13,968 nt of DNA from Nitrososphaerota archaeon. GTDB lineage: Archaea > Thermoproteota > Nitrososphaeria > Nitrososphaerales > Gagatemarchaeaceae. Below the pieces are notes generated by a model, which was not told the DNA's origin, made no database searches, and worked only from the letters and a program-made list of their open reading frames with translations. Of the stretch, positions 1-7,160 are shown piece by piece (within the stretch, counting starts at the first letter, position 1; the number at the start of each line of letters is the position of its first letter). The position numbers were made by a program, and so were the translations under genes. The stretch covers positions 1 through 13,968 of the forward strand of contig VBPP01000083.1 of the NCBI GenBank assembly GCA_005877365.1. Reading direction: 5' to 3'.

Positions 1-560
1 AAGGAGGACATTTCCTCCTCCGACTCGAAGTCGCTCCCCCACACGCCCACACCTGCGCCCCTCGCGGGGGCATCGGGCTTTACGACCACGGCATCCATTC
101 CAGCCGCTGTCTTTCTGAACTCCCGCATTGCCGAATCGCTGTCAGGGTAGTCTCTCGGGTCGAAGACCCTGTAGTCGGGGTTGGCCTCTTTGAATATGGC
201 ATCGAATAGGAGGCGCTGGTCGGCCTTGCTCCTCTCGACTGCGTACTTCTTGGTAACGCAGACCATCGGGACCCCGGCCTCCTTCTCGACAGCATCTCTC
301 CCACCCGCTACCACGAAATCCTCGGTGTCCGTGAGACCGAAGGCGATGCTGTCCCGGAACCTCCGTGCTATCTTCACGATTTCTCCGAGAGCGAGAGTGG
401 GGACCACGGCGTGGAACTTGGCCCTCGAGTGGTTGAAGGGGTTGAGCTGTCTCTCTATGACGTAGAACTCGGGCCTGTACTTCTGACTGCGCAGGAACGT
501 GTCCACCATCGCGGAAGAGCTGAGGCACTTGGAGACGAGGAGTATGCCTACTCTGTCCAT
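1..560 (-). CDS. purD: Phosphoribosylamine-glycine ligase-like ATP-grasp protein (5' part)
   Basis: Partial gene running off the left edge; the first 186 codons are present and free of stops. PurD joins glycine to phosphoribosylamine using ATP in step 2 of purine synthesis. The visible part matches the PurD layout: an N-terminal alpha/beta domain, a segment 'GLTDTEDFVVAGGRDA' where PurD has its 'VVGPE..L..G' stretch, 'ERSKADQ' at the 'SKAF' position, then 'VVKPDAPARGAGVGVWG' at the 'VVKADGLAAGKGV' position that opens the ATP-grasp fold. The usual N-terminal 'GGREHA' motif is absent, so this is a divergent archaeal form or a paralogous ATP-grasp ligase. The ATG at 560 is chosen because a TATA-like box lies about 30 nt upstream. 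The family call is fairly secure; the exact substrate is not. Confidence 0.68.
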   Translation of the reverse strand, partial: MDRVGILLVSKCLSSSAMVDTFLRSQKYRPEFYVIERQLNPFNHSRAKFHAVVPTLALGEIVKIARRFRDSIAFGLTDTEDFVVAGGRDAVEKEAGVPMVCVTKKYAVERSKADQRLLFDAIFKEANPDYRVFDPRDYPDSDSAMREFRKTAAGMDAVVVKPDAPARGAGVGVWGSDFESEEEMSS

Positions 561-771
561 TTAGTGAGACGAAGGCCGCCCTGCCGTATAAATTGGTGTT
601 CAGGAGCAGTGAATCAAAGAGTGCGCCCAGGTTGAGCTTTCTGACCTCAAATATGATATGTGGACATCGTTCTACCACGAGATGTAGCCTTCGTTAGGAG
701 CCGCTCCTTCCTCGCTCTGTATCTTCTCTTCTTGTTCCTTTCGTACTCCCTGACGAACTCCCAGAGCTTAC
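561..771. other. Intergenic region with a possible minus-strand gene remnant
   Basis: Apart from the purD-like promoter, the minus strand from about 777 down to a TGA at 647-649 is open and very rich in Lys, Arg and Glu (for example 'WEFVREYERNKKRRYRARKE'). It has no early ATG, GTG or TTG. It could be the 3' end of a lost gene or chance. I see no TATA-like box near position 746 for the plus-strand gene that starts at 772. Confidence 0.3.
587..594 (-). promoter_or_regulatory. TATA-like box of the purD-like gene
   Basis: On the minus strand the box reads AATTTATA, centred about 30 nt before the ATG at 560. With the usual archaeal TATA-to-start distance of about 26 nt, transcription would begin within about 4 nt of the ATG, giving a leaderless or nearly leaderless mRNA. 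Confidence 0.55.
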
Positions 772-1185
772 ATGCAGCTTAATGGCAAATGCCTCGAGGA
801 TTCCCGTATCTTCGAGAGGGATAAACGACCTCTAAAGAGAAAGATAGCTGACTGCCTCTACATTTCAGCCGCTCCAGAAGGAGTCCGACCGAAGCTCAAG
901 GAGGTCCGGGCAGCTATCAGGGAAGTCGCTCCGATGGCAGCCGAAAGCATAAGCTACGGAATGCCCTACTACAGCTACAGAGGGCGGCTGGCCTGGTTCG
1001 GTCTTCATAGAGCGCACATCGGGCTCTATTTGCGCCCTCCAGTCATAGAGGAACACAGGCGCGAACTGGCGGGTTACAAAGTCACCAAATCAGCGGTCCA
1101 CCTTTCTCTAGACAAGAAGATACCCGTAACACTCATCAAGAAATTGGTCAGGGCTCGGATGAAAATGATCGAAGCTGAAAGATAG
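772..1185 (+). CDS. DUF1801 family protein (YdhG-like)
   Basis: A 137-residue protein of the DUF1801 family, whose fold is related to bacterial frataxin-like iron chaperones; its role in archaea is unknown. Family features are clear from about residue 30: 'APEGVRPKLKEVRAAIREVAP', then 'ISYGMPYY', a short 'RGRLAWFGLHRAHIGLYLRPP' strand pair, and a C-terminal 'SAVHLSLDKKIPVTLIKKLVRARM' that ends the domain. The first 24 residues are extra compared with most members. No other start codon lies in frame between 772 and the domain, and no TATA box stands at the expected distance, so the start is the weak point. The gene stands alone between two minus-strand genes and ends in TAG. Soluble and cytoplasmic by appearance. 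Confidence 0.75.
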   Translation: MQLNGKCLEDSRIFERDKRPLKRKIADCLYISAAPEGVRPKLKEVRAAIREVAPMAAESISYGMPYYSYRGRLAWFGLHRAHIGLYLRPPVIEEHRRELAGYKVTKSAVHLSLDKKIPVTLIKKLVRARMKMIEAER

Positions 1186-1379
1186 GCCCTATCTGCAGGA
1201 AAGATTCGGCGAAAATCATGTTCTACGTTAAGGTCTCGAAATATGAACGCGGCCATGTCGGGCCGCGGATTCCCAAGAGGCGAGAAAATCCACCATCCGG
1301 ACTCGAGATCGGTTGGGCGCAGAATCGCTGAGGATGAAGCCGAAGCCATGAGTGTGCGTGAAATTGGTGGCGGATGTAT
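1186..1379. other. Intergenic region between converging genes
   Basis: About 190 nt between the DUF1801 gene and the 3' end of the SRPBCC frame. Open frames here are short and not coding-like. I see no T-rich terminator or RNA gene. Confidence 0.4.
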
Positions 1380-1868
1380 TTAGCGGCGCTGCTTCTTCGG
1401 TTTGCTCCGGCCGCCCAGGTCCTCTTCCATCGCCTTGGCGAGGTTCTGCCATGTCTGCGAATCCTCCTTCACGTACTACCTGGCTAGTGCCGCTAGCTTT
1501 GGTGCGGGTGGCGTCTTCCCAGGAATCACTTGGGAGCCAGTGAATTCCAGCCGAGAACCTTCCGCCTCGGGTATTATCTGATAGAGAAACTGTGAGAACC
1601 TGCCTTCAGTGCTGATCCGGGTGTTCGTCCACGAGTGAGTCTCGGGATACAGCCTGACAAGCTTCTTCCTGACGACCTTGCCCTTGTCGGTGAAGTAGGT
1701 GTCGGTGAGGACCAGCGTATCTTCATTCATCCGCCGAACAGCTCGGCTTCCCCTATCCCCGGCCAATCCTATGTCGCCTGAATCATAGTCAGTGCACCAA
1801 TTGTAAGCATCTTCTGCGGGAAAGTCGAAGTGCTGACTGAACCTGAAGTGGACCGAGTAGGACTTCAT
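1380..1868 (-). pseudogene. SRPBCC (START-like) protein interrupted by an in-frame TAG
   Basis: SRPBCC proteins are small helix-grip folds that bind lipids or other hydrophobic ligands. From ATG 1868 the reading frame gives about 130 residues ('MKSYSVHFRFSQHFDFPAEDAYNWCTDY' region, then 'TDTYF' and 'RLEFTGSQ' strands) and meets TAG at 1476-1478. The same frame then continues for 31 codons to TAA at 1380-1382, encoding an amphipathic, charged tail ('YVKEDSQTWQNLAKAMEEDL', then a Lys/Arg-rich end). That is what the long C-terminal helix of this fold looks like, so the TAG sits inside the helix and probably replaces a sense codon such as GAG. ATG 1868 is preferred to ATG 1874 because the TATA-like box is centred 27 nt upstream of 1868. 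It may be a nonsense mutation, a sequence error, or a tolerated truncation. Confidence 0.62.
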
Positions 1869-1892
1869 TAGCATCTAAGTCTCGCCGGCCCC

Positions 1893-1898
1893 ATATAA
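1893..1898 (-). promoter_or_regulatory. TATA-like box of the SRPBCC gene
   Basis: The minus strand reads TTATAT within CTTATATGG. Its centre is 27 nt from ATG 1868 and 21 nt from ATG 1874, so it supports a leaderless start at 1868. Confidence 0.5.
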
Positions 1899-1996
1899 GA
1901 ATCGGATATCTGTTTGAGAAGGCTCGATGGGCTCGCCTGACCGAAGGGAGCGGGCTCAGTTTCCTACGTTTATGCCTCCGCGCTCGATGACTATAA

Positions 1997-2036
1997 CCCT
2001 TCCTTGCTTCCTTCCTTCCTCCTTGCTTGCCCCTCC
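1997..2036. repeat. Pyrimidine-rich low-complexity tract
   Basis: Forty nt of C and T on the plus strand interrupted only by three G, with repeated CTTC and CCTTGCTT units. It lies just past the stop codon of the broken FAD oxidase, where it would be a purine tract in the transcript. No function is evident. Confidence 0.5.
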
Positions 2037-2054
2037 GACTCTGTCCGTGAGATA

Positions 2055-3331
2055 TCACGCTGCCTCGACATACTTCCCTGGATTCATGATTCCTTTGGGG
2101 TCAAAAATCCGCTTGATTTCCTTCATTAACCTCAGCGCCTCCTTCCCTTCGTGCAATTCTAGCTGCTCCCTGAAGAGTTTGATTTTCTGCGTGCCTATCC
2201 CGTGTTCACCGCTGACAGAGCCATCCATTCTTATCGCATCCCGGCAAATTTCCTCAAATGCCTTTGAGGCTGACTCCTTGCTAGTCGCGCTGTCACTAGA
2301 AATTCCTCCAGTCTGTCAAGCGGGACTGTGACATCTTCTACTTGGGACGCGGGCGCCAGACTCTTCACCGCGAGTAGTGCCATCGCCCGGATTTGGTAGA
2401 GGTTATCGGCCTCTTCCTCGTCTTTTGCGATTCTGATTTCTTTGGCTCCGCAAGCTTTGAAAATCCCTACGGCCTCGTTCAAATCAGGCTCATCTATGTC
2501 GATAATGAGCGTGGCTTCTGATTCCTCCAGATTATGTCCAAGTTTTGCATTGATTGCCTGTGCATGCTGTCTATCCAGGAATTCCAACAAACCGGGGACG
2601 ATTGCCGACCTCCTGAGCATCGTTATTACCTTCCCCACCGAATCCCACGATTCAAGAGCGAGCAAAAGACGTCGCGGAGTAGTCGCAGGAAGCGGAATTA
2701 TTCTTAGGTGCGCTTCTGTAATAATCCCAAGTGTCCCTTCGCTCCCGACCAGAAGGTGAAGGAGATCGTATCCCGCCCTGTTCTTTGGTAGTGGCTCGCC
2801 AAATCTCGCCACCTCCCCGTTTGCTAGAACTACCCGCGCTGAAATTACCCAATCCTTCATGGTACCGTACTTCACGCACCTCAGACCGCCAGATCCCTCA
2901 GCGATTGCTCCACCCACGGTGCAGATGTAACTGCTTGCTGGGTCAGGAGGAAAGAAGAAACCGTGTCTTCTGAGTTCGATATTCAGGTCATCAAGTGAAA
3001 TGCCTGGTTGAACCTGGACATACCAATTGGTCGCGTCAACTTTGATGACGCGGTTCATTCGTCGCATGTCGAGTACAATCCCTCCTTCGAGGACAGCGGC
3101 CCCCGTCAGACTCGAACCGGCACCCCTTGCGACGATTGGTGATTTCGTCCTGTCTGCGAGCCTCACGACTCGGATGACTTCGCCTTCGGAAGCAGGTTTG
3201 ACAATCGAGGATGGGTAGCCTTCGTATTCTGCCATGTCCTTGCTATACTCCATTCGCGAAATAGGATCTGTAAGGACGTTGTCTTCACCGACGATTCGCT
3301 TCAATTCGGCGGCGAGATCCCCTTCACTCAC
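2055..3331 (-). pseudogene. glcD: GlcD-type FAD-linked oxidase, frameshifted with an internal deletion
   Basis: This family oxidises 2-hydroxy acids (glycolate, D-lactate, D-2-hydroxyglutarate) with bound FAD. The first ~348 codons from GTG 3331 contain the FAD-binding domain: 'PIVARGAGSSLTGAAV', 'PPDPASSYICTVGGAIAEGSGG', 'LLVGSEGTLGIITEAHLRI', then the C-terminal-domain start 'EDVTVPLDRLEEFL'. This frame soon ends at TAA 2231-2233. A second frame from about 2288 to TGA 2055-2057 holds the true family ending: 'DGSVSGEHGIGTQK', 'IKRIFDPKGIMNPGK'. Between them the stretch that carries the metal-site motif 'GHAGDGNLHP' is missing, about 30-40 residues. So the gene shows a deletion not divisible by three. 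GTG 3331 is supported by a TATA-like box 26 nt upstream. The exact substrate is unknown; the product as written is probably inactive. Confidence 0.8.
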
Positions 3332-3352
3332 GCGATGATGATCAATTCTAGG

Positions 3353-3360
3353 CTAAAAAT
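3353..3360 (-). promoter_or_regulatory. TATA-like box of the FAD-linked oxidase gene
   Basis: The minus strand reads ATTTTTAG, centred about 26 nt before GTG 3331. This places the transcription start on the GTG, a leaderless non-AUG start. Confidence 0.5.
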
Positions 3361-3468
3361 TCATTTCGACGGCTTTGACGCCTGCGAGCAATTGCATCAA
3401 CAACAACTTTCTTGCGTTGTGATTTGTAACTGAAGACGATTAGAATCCCTTACCTAGGGGATGGCTCG

Positions 3469-3484
3469 CAGGATATTTTTCCTG
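3469..3484. terminator. Small AT-loop hairpin after the M19 gene
   Basis: CAGGA (3469-3473) and TCCTG (3480-3484) are exact inverted repeats with a 6-nt AT loop, 8 nt beyond the M19 stop. A second short inverted repeat (CCCT/AGGG) lies at 3447-3459. There is no T-run on the minus strand just after, so a terminator role is only possible. Confidence 0.25.
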
Positions 3485-3491
3485 ACGCGAA

Positions 3492-4526
3492 TTAGGAAGC
3501 CCACCTTTTTGCGTTTTTCTTGATGACTCTGAGGGCATTCTGGTACGCAATCTTCTCTAAATCTGCTTCCCCAAGACCCCTCGCTGCGAGCTCACTCCAC
3601 AGGTTCGGAATCTTGGTTATGTTTTCCAGGCCCTCCGGCGCTTTCGTGTTCAACAAGCCAAAATAGTCTGTACCAATCGCGACAATCTCTGCTCCGAAGC
3701 TTTTGTACACGTACATGATGTGGTCAGCGAGCCCCTTCAACGACGGCTTCGACGAAATCGTTGGAGGGATGAAAGTGAATCCCACGACTCCCTTCACGCG
3801 TCTTACTGCTTCCAGCTCGCTATCGTCAAGATTCCTGGGGTGCTTTTGAACACCCATGGCATTGGCGTGACTTACTATGAAGGGGAGTTTTGAAACTTCA
3901 GAAGTCTCCAACAGCGCCTTCTTGCTGCCGTGGGAGAGGTCGACTATGACACCGAGATCGTTGCAGAGTTCCACCAGCCTCTCTCCATCCCCCGTCAGAC
4001 CGTAGTCCTTCTTCGACATGCAGGTGGCTGAGTACTTGGTATCAAAGTTCCAGGTTAACTGGAGGGAACGAAGCCCGAGCCTGAAGAACAGCTCCAGGTC
4101 CTCAACATCGTCAAGAGCTTCGGCACCTTCGAGAGCAAGGAGGAACCCGATCTTAGATTCGTACGGGAGTCTCGAAACGTCGTCCGTGGTTAAGACATTC
4201 TTCATTTCACTCTTGAATCGCGAAAACAGGTTGATGTAGGTCTTGAGGTGCTCCAGCGAGACGAGCGTCGCTCCTCTGATTCGCAGTGCTGTTCGATGGC
4301 CGTACCCGGCGGAGAGCTGCTCGGTTCGATACTTATCGAGCGTAGGAAAGAGGGGCGCGATCGAAGAAAATACGAGTTTGACGTTTGCTTTCTTGAATTT
4401 TACTAGGTCACCGTGGCTCCCGGGAATGTCCCGTGAGAAATCTTCTACCTCAAATTCCAAACCGTATCCCCCCATGACGTAGTACAATGAGATGTCTTCG
4501 TGCAGGTCAAAGAAAGGAGGAAGCAC
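3492..4526 (-). CDS. Membrane dipeptidase-type amidohydrolase (peptidase M19)
   Basis: M19 (renal dipeptidase family) enzymes use two zinc ions to cleave dipeptides, often with a D- or dehydro-residue at the C-terminal side. With GTG 4526 as residue 1 the product has 344 residues, typical for the family, and all metal ligands are visible: 'DLHED' (H9, D11), bridging E133 in 'LEGAEAL', H199 in 'VDLSHGS', H220 in 'IVSHANA' followed by 'KHPRNL', and D287 in 'IGTDYFG'. The frame is also open upstream to an ATG at 4724, but those 66 codons are not family-like and lie across the promoter. A TATA-like box 27 nt before GTG 4526 decides the start. No signal peptide, so probably cytoplasmic. It is divergent from the solute-binding protein gene, which suggests it acts on the imported compound or its products. 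Confidence 0.85.
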   Translation of the reverse strand: MLPPFFDLHEDISLYYVMGGYGLEFEVEDFSRDIPGSHGDLVKFKKANVKLVFSSIAPLFPTLDKYRTEQLSAGYGHRTALRIRGATLVSLEHLKTYINLFSRFKSEMKNVLTTDDVSRLPYESKIGFLLALEGAEALDDVEDLELFFRLGLRSLQLTWNFDTKYSATCMSKKDYGLTGDGERLVELCNDLGVIVDLSHGSKKALLETSEVSKLPFIVSHANAMGVQKHPRNLDDSELEAVRRVKGVVGFTFIPPTISSKPSLKGLADHIMYVYKSFGAEIVAIGTDYFGLLNTKAPEGLENITKIPNLWSELAARGLGEADLEKIAYQNALRVIKKNAKRWAS

Positions 4527-4549
4527 GCGGTCGACAGGCGCAAGGACCG

Positions 4550-4557
4550 TAAAAATC
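4550..4557 (-). promoter_or_regulatory. TATA-like box of the M19 gene
   Basis: The minus strand reads GATTTTTA, centred about 27 nt upstream of GTG 4526. It gives a leaderless GTG start and rules against the longer upstream start. Confidence 0.5.
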
Positions 4558-4615
4558 TTTGGAGGCGAACCGCGAATGTCCCAAAAAAAGGTCGAATACG
4601 ATCTGTCGCTCAACG

Positions 4616-4623
4616 AAAGCTTT
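4616..4623. promoter_or_regulatory. Possible operator palindrome in the divergent promoter region
   Basis: AAAGCTTT is a perfect 8-nt palindrome flanked by partly symmetric CG / GTCG, lying midway between the two divergent TATA-like boxes (4550-4557 and 4728-4736). A regulator binding here could control both the M19 gene and the transport operon. An 8-nt palindrome can easily occur by chance. Confidence 0.2.
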
Positions 4624-4727
4624 GTCGAAAGAAGCACCCCGATGCGAGATCCGTCGAAGTATGCGATTTTCGTTGCTTCCGCACGAAAAACAGGCTGTCC
4701 GACCGAAAAAAGGTCCATCGCCAAGGC

Positions 4728-4736
4728 TTAAATAAT
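4728..4736 (+). promoter_or_regulatory. TATA-like box of the transporter operon
   Basis: CTTAAATAA, centred about 32 nt before TTG 4764 and preceded by an A-rich stretch (GAAAAAAGG near 4705). Predicted transcription start is about 4758, giving a leader of a few nt. It decides the TTG start of the solute-binding protein. Confidence 0.55.
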
Positions 4737-4763
4737 CAGGACGAAGCTTCGAGGCTACCAAAG

Positions 4764-6203
4764 TTGAAGAAAAAAGAAAATTCTTCCAGCGATGGTCCCG
4801 AGAAGTTAGCGCAAGACGGGAAGACAGTTTCCTTCTTCGACAAGAAAGTCACAAGGCGCGAAGCGCTCAGCACTGCGGGCAAGGCGGCGATTGTCGTCGG
4901 AGCTGCAGTTGTAGTTGGAGGGGGCGCCTACGCGGCCTACAACGTCCTGCAGCCAGCGAAGCCAAAAGTAGTCAGCCTAGGCTTCACGGCCTGGGACTAC
5001 GCCGTTTCCACTGTTCAGGGCAACATAGACAAATTCCAGACTCTAAATCCGAATGTCAAGGTGACGATGACCAACTTCGCCTATTCGGACTATCAGTCCT
5101 CGATGGCACAGAGGTTCACCGCTGGAACTCCCACCCACGTAACCTACGACGGTGAAGACTGGCTCGCTCAGTGGGCATCTTCTGGATGGGTTGTGCCACT
5201 TCAAGACTACTGGGATCGCTTCCAAACGAAAAAGAAGTTCAGCGATTATGTGAGCGACATGGTCCCGTTCGCCAGAGATTCGATGACTTACAAAGGCAAG
5301 ATCTATGGTTTGCCGTACTATTCGGACACATTCAACCTCATGTACAACAACAAGATATTCGCTGACAATGGAATCGAAGTGCCTAAGGATTGGACTGATG
5401 TCACCAACGCGGCTCTGAAGCTGAAGACTGGTGGGATGAAATTCCCATACCTGCAATCCTTCCAGGGACTCAGCCCGTTTGATTTCTATCAGTTCTTCTC
5501 AGGCGCGATGGGAAGAGGCGCAACACTCCTGGACGCAAGCGGAAATCCGAATTTCAATCCTTCGGCTGGCGACCCGTTCTTTGACCAGCTGAAGTGGCTT
5601 GCTGACGGTGTCAACAAGGATAAGATCATCAACACAGACTACACAGCAGTGATCGAGTCTGACGTCGTCACGAAGATGGGGGCCGGAGAGGGTGCGATGA
5701 CGCTCCTCGCGAAATACAACCTGGCAGCCATGAACGCATCGGGCACGTCACCGCGTGCAGGGCAGTTCTCCCTGGGGTTGATGCCGGGAAAGACGAACGT
5801 CGCCTACGGATTTGCAAAGATGTACAACATGACCAAGATAGCGGCGAACGCAGGGGATGACACCATTCAGGACTGCATAACATACATCGAGTATTTCGGC
5901 GCGAACGACAGTCCAGTGCTGAAGCGCTGGGCGGTCGAAAATGGTCTGGGGTTCGGCTATGTCTCGCCCTTCAACGACCCCGAAATCTCTGCTTCAATAG
6001 ACAAGCAGTATGGACAAAATGCTGTGGCTACAGTGAAACAGCAGTTCTCGATCGCGAAGGGGTTGTCACACCCAGTATGGTTCGGCCAATGGTTGGACTT
6101 CGCGAACAAGGAGGCAATACTCCCGGCACTGAGGCAGGACATAACGGTGGAGGTCGCGGTAGACAAGATGTCGAAGAAGGCTACCGCCCTGAACCAGGCC
6201 TAA
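4764..6203 (+). CDS. ABC transporter solute-binding protein, family 1, Tat-type signal
   Basis: Extracellular binding component of a CUT1 (MalE/UgpB-like) importer. With TTG 4764 as start the protein has 479 residues. A basic, Ser-rich N-terminus is followed by a twin-arginine motif 'VTRREAL' (R31, R32) and a hydrophobic stretch of about residues 41-59, so it should be exported folded by the Tat system. There is no lipobox Cys, so it is probably held by an uncleaved N-terminal anchor. The mature part has the family 1 pattern: 'VVSLGFTAWDYA' first strand, 'YGLPYYSDTFNLMYNNKIF', 'GIEVPKDWTDV', and later 'GLMPG' before the helical end. The frame extends upstream to 4500, but that part is basic, not protein-like, and covers the promoter. 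First gene of the operon; substrate unknown. Neighbouring hydrolases point to an amide- or peptide-containing compound. Confidence 0.88.
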   Translation: MKKKENSSSDGPEKLAQDGKTVSFFDKKVTRREALSTAGKAAIVVGAAVVVGGGAYAAYNVLQPAKPKVVSLGFTAWDYAVSTVQGNIDKFQTLNPNVKVTMTNFAYSDYQSSMAQRFTAGTPTHVTYDGEDWLAQWASSGWVVPLQDYWDRFQTKKKFSDYVSDMVPFARDSMTYKGKIYGLPYYSDTFNLMYNNKIFADNGIEVPKDWTDVTNAALKLKTGGMKFPYLQSFQGLSPFDFYQFFSGAMGRGATLLDASGNPNFNPSAGDPFFDQLKWLADGVNKDKIINTDYTAVIESDVVTKMGAGEGAMTLLAKYNLAAMNASGTSPRAGQFSLGLMPGKTNVAYGFAKMYNMTKIAANAGDDTIQDCITYIEYFGANDSPVLKRWAVENGLGFGYVSPFNDPEISASIDKQYGQNAVATVKQQFSIAKGLSHPVWFGQWLDFANKEAILPALRQDITVEVAVDKMSKKATALNQA

Positions 6204-6296
6204 GTCTGATCTTGGGACCGTACGAATCAGGGCCCGGGTGAGGTCGCGTCGACCAAAGCCCAGAAGAAAAAGAGGCCCGAGCTTACTGGGTACTAT

Positions 6297-7154
6297 ATGA
6301 TACTCCCCGCCAGCTTTCTCGTGGGCCTCTTCACCATCTACCCCTTTGCTCAGGCTATCTATCTCAGTTTCGTGAAGTACATCACCTACAAGCCTGATGA
6401 GATAGGGGTCTTCGTCGGTTTCGGTAATTTCATTGGGGCGATACAAGAGAGCTTTTTCGCCGAGTCGGTTCTAAACACACTGTGGTTTACGGGGATTTCG
6501 GTCTTAGTGATAACACTGGCTGGCCTCGGTGTCGCGATGGTTCTGAGTCAGAAGTTCAAGGGGGCAAGCCTTGTGACGAGCATAATGCTGGTTTCCTGGG
6601 CTATCCCCCCAGCCACCGCCGGCCTGATGTGGCGCCACATGCTGCAGTCCACCGGTTGGATTAACAAGATCCTCGTTGACCTGGGTGTCTGGCAGTCGCC
6701 AGTCTATTTCCTCTCAATGCCGAAAGTGGTACAGATACTCTTTGCTGTCGTCGCTCAGTTGTGGCAACAATTGCCGTTCGCGACTCTGTTACTCTTAGCC
6801 ACAATGCAACTTGTTCCGAAGAGCGTACTCGATTCGGCCGCTATGGATGGTGCAGGCGGTTTTTCAAAATTCAAGGATGTTATCCTTCCGTTCATCAGAC
6901 CGGCGGTACTCGTGGTAGCAGCGTTTGAGGCCTTCCTCGCCCTGACAAATTACGATCTCGTATTCACCTTTGCGGGAGGACAGTTTGGCCTGATTTCTTA
7001 CTACGCCTTCGCTGAGCTATTCAATTACAATAATTTCGGGTACGGAGCGGCTATGTCGGTGATACTCGCGGGGATGTCCTTGCTCGTGATTTTCATTATA
7101 CTCAGGATCGTACCTCCAGAAAAACTCTACAGATACTCCTTCACGGGTGAGTGA
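6297..7154 (+). CDS. ABC transporter permease (MalF/UgpA-like)
   Basis: First of two inner-membrane permeases of the CUT1 importer. The 285-residue product shows about six membrane segments and the cytoplasmic EAA loop 'SAAMDGAGGFSKFKDVILPFIRP' that docks to the ATPase. Start is uncertain. ATG 6297 lies at the edge of the first membrane segment, yet the same frame upstream (from 6210) encodes 'KAQKKKRPELTGYY', exactly the basic lead-in that such permeases have, without any ATG, GTG or TTG. A GTG at 6238 is one frame off. Either the protein really begins at 6297, a non-standard start is used, or one base is missing near 6240. The gene follows the solute-binding protein by 93 nt; its TGA at 7152-7154 abuts the next gene. 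Confidence 0.85.
   Translation: MILPASFLVGLFTIYPFAQAIYLSFVKYITYKPDEIGVFVGFGNFIGAIQESFFAESVLNTLWFTGISVLVITLAGLGVAMVLSQKFKGASLVTSIMLVSWAIPPATAGLMWRHMLQSTGWINKILVDLGVWQSPVYFLSMPKVVQILFAVVAQLWQQLPFATLLLLATMQLVPKSVLDSAAMDGAGGFSKFKDVILPFIRPAVLVVAAFEAFLALTNYDLVFTFAGGQFGLISYYAFAELFNYNNFGYGAAMSVILAGMSLLVIFIILRIVPPEKLYRYSFTGE
7146..7151 (+). promoter_or_regulatory. Shine-Dalgarno site for the second permease
   Basis: GGTGAG overlaps the end of the upstream permease gene and lies 9 nt before ATG 7161 but only 3 nt before GTG 7155. It supports the ATG. It also shows that internal operon genes use Shine-Dalgarno initiation while operon-first genes appear leaderless. Confidence 0.45.
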
Positions 7155-7160
7155 GTGAGA

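Noticed and set aside
142..678. 178-codon minus-strand open frame
   Set aside because: It overlaps the purD-like gene in another frame and has a low-complexity Arg/Ser/Gln-rich translation; the family-like frame starting at 560 explains the region.
1476..1478. TAG as a pyrrolysine codon
   Set aside because: TAG is the normal stop of at least three other genes here, and no pyl gene or context is visible. Kept only as a remote option.
4527..4724. 66-codon N-terminal extension of the M19 dipeptidase
   Set aside because: Family members begin a few residues before the H-x-D motif, and the promoter for GTG 4526 lies inside the extension.
4500..4763. 88-codon N-terminal extension of the solute-binding protein
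   Set aside because: The translation is basic and not signal-peptide-like, it overlaps the M19 start, and the TATA-like box at 4728 would lie inside it. TTG 4764 directly precedes a proper Tat signal region.
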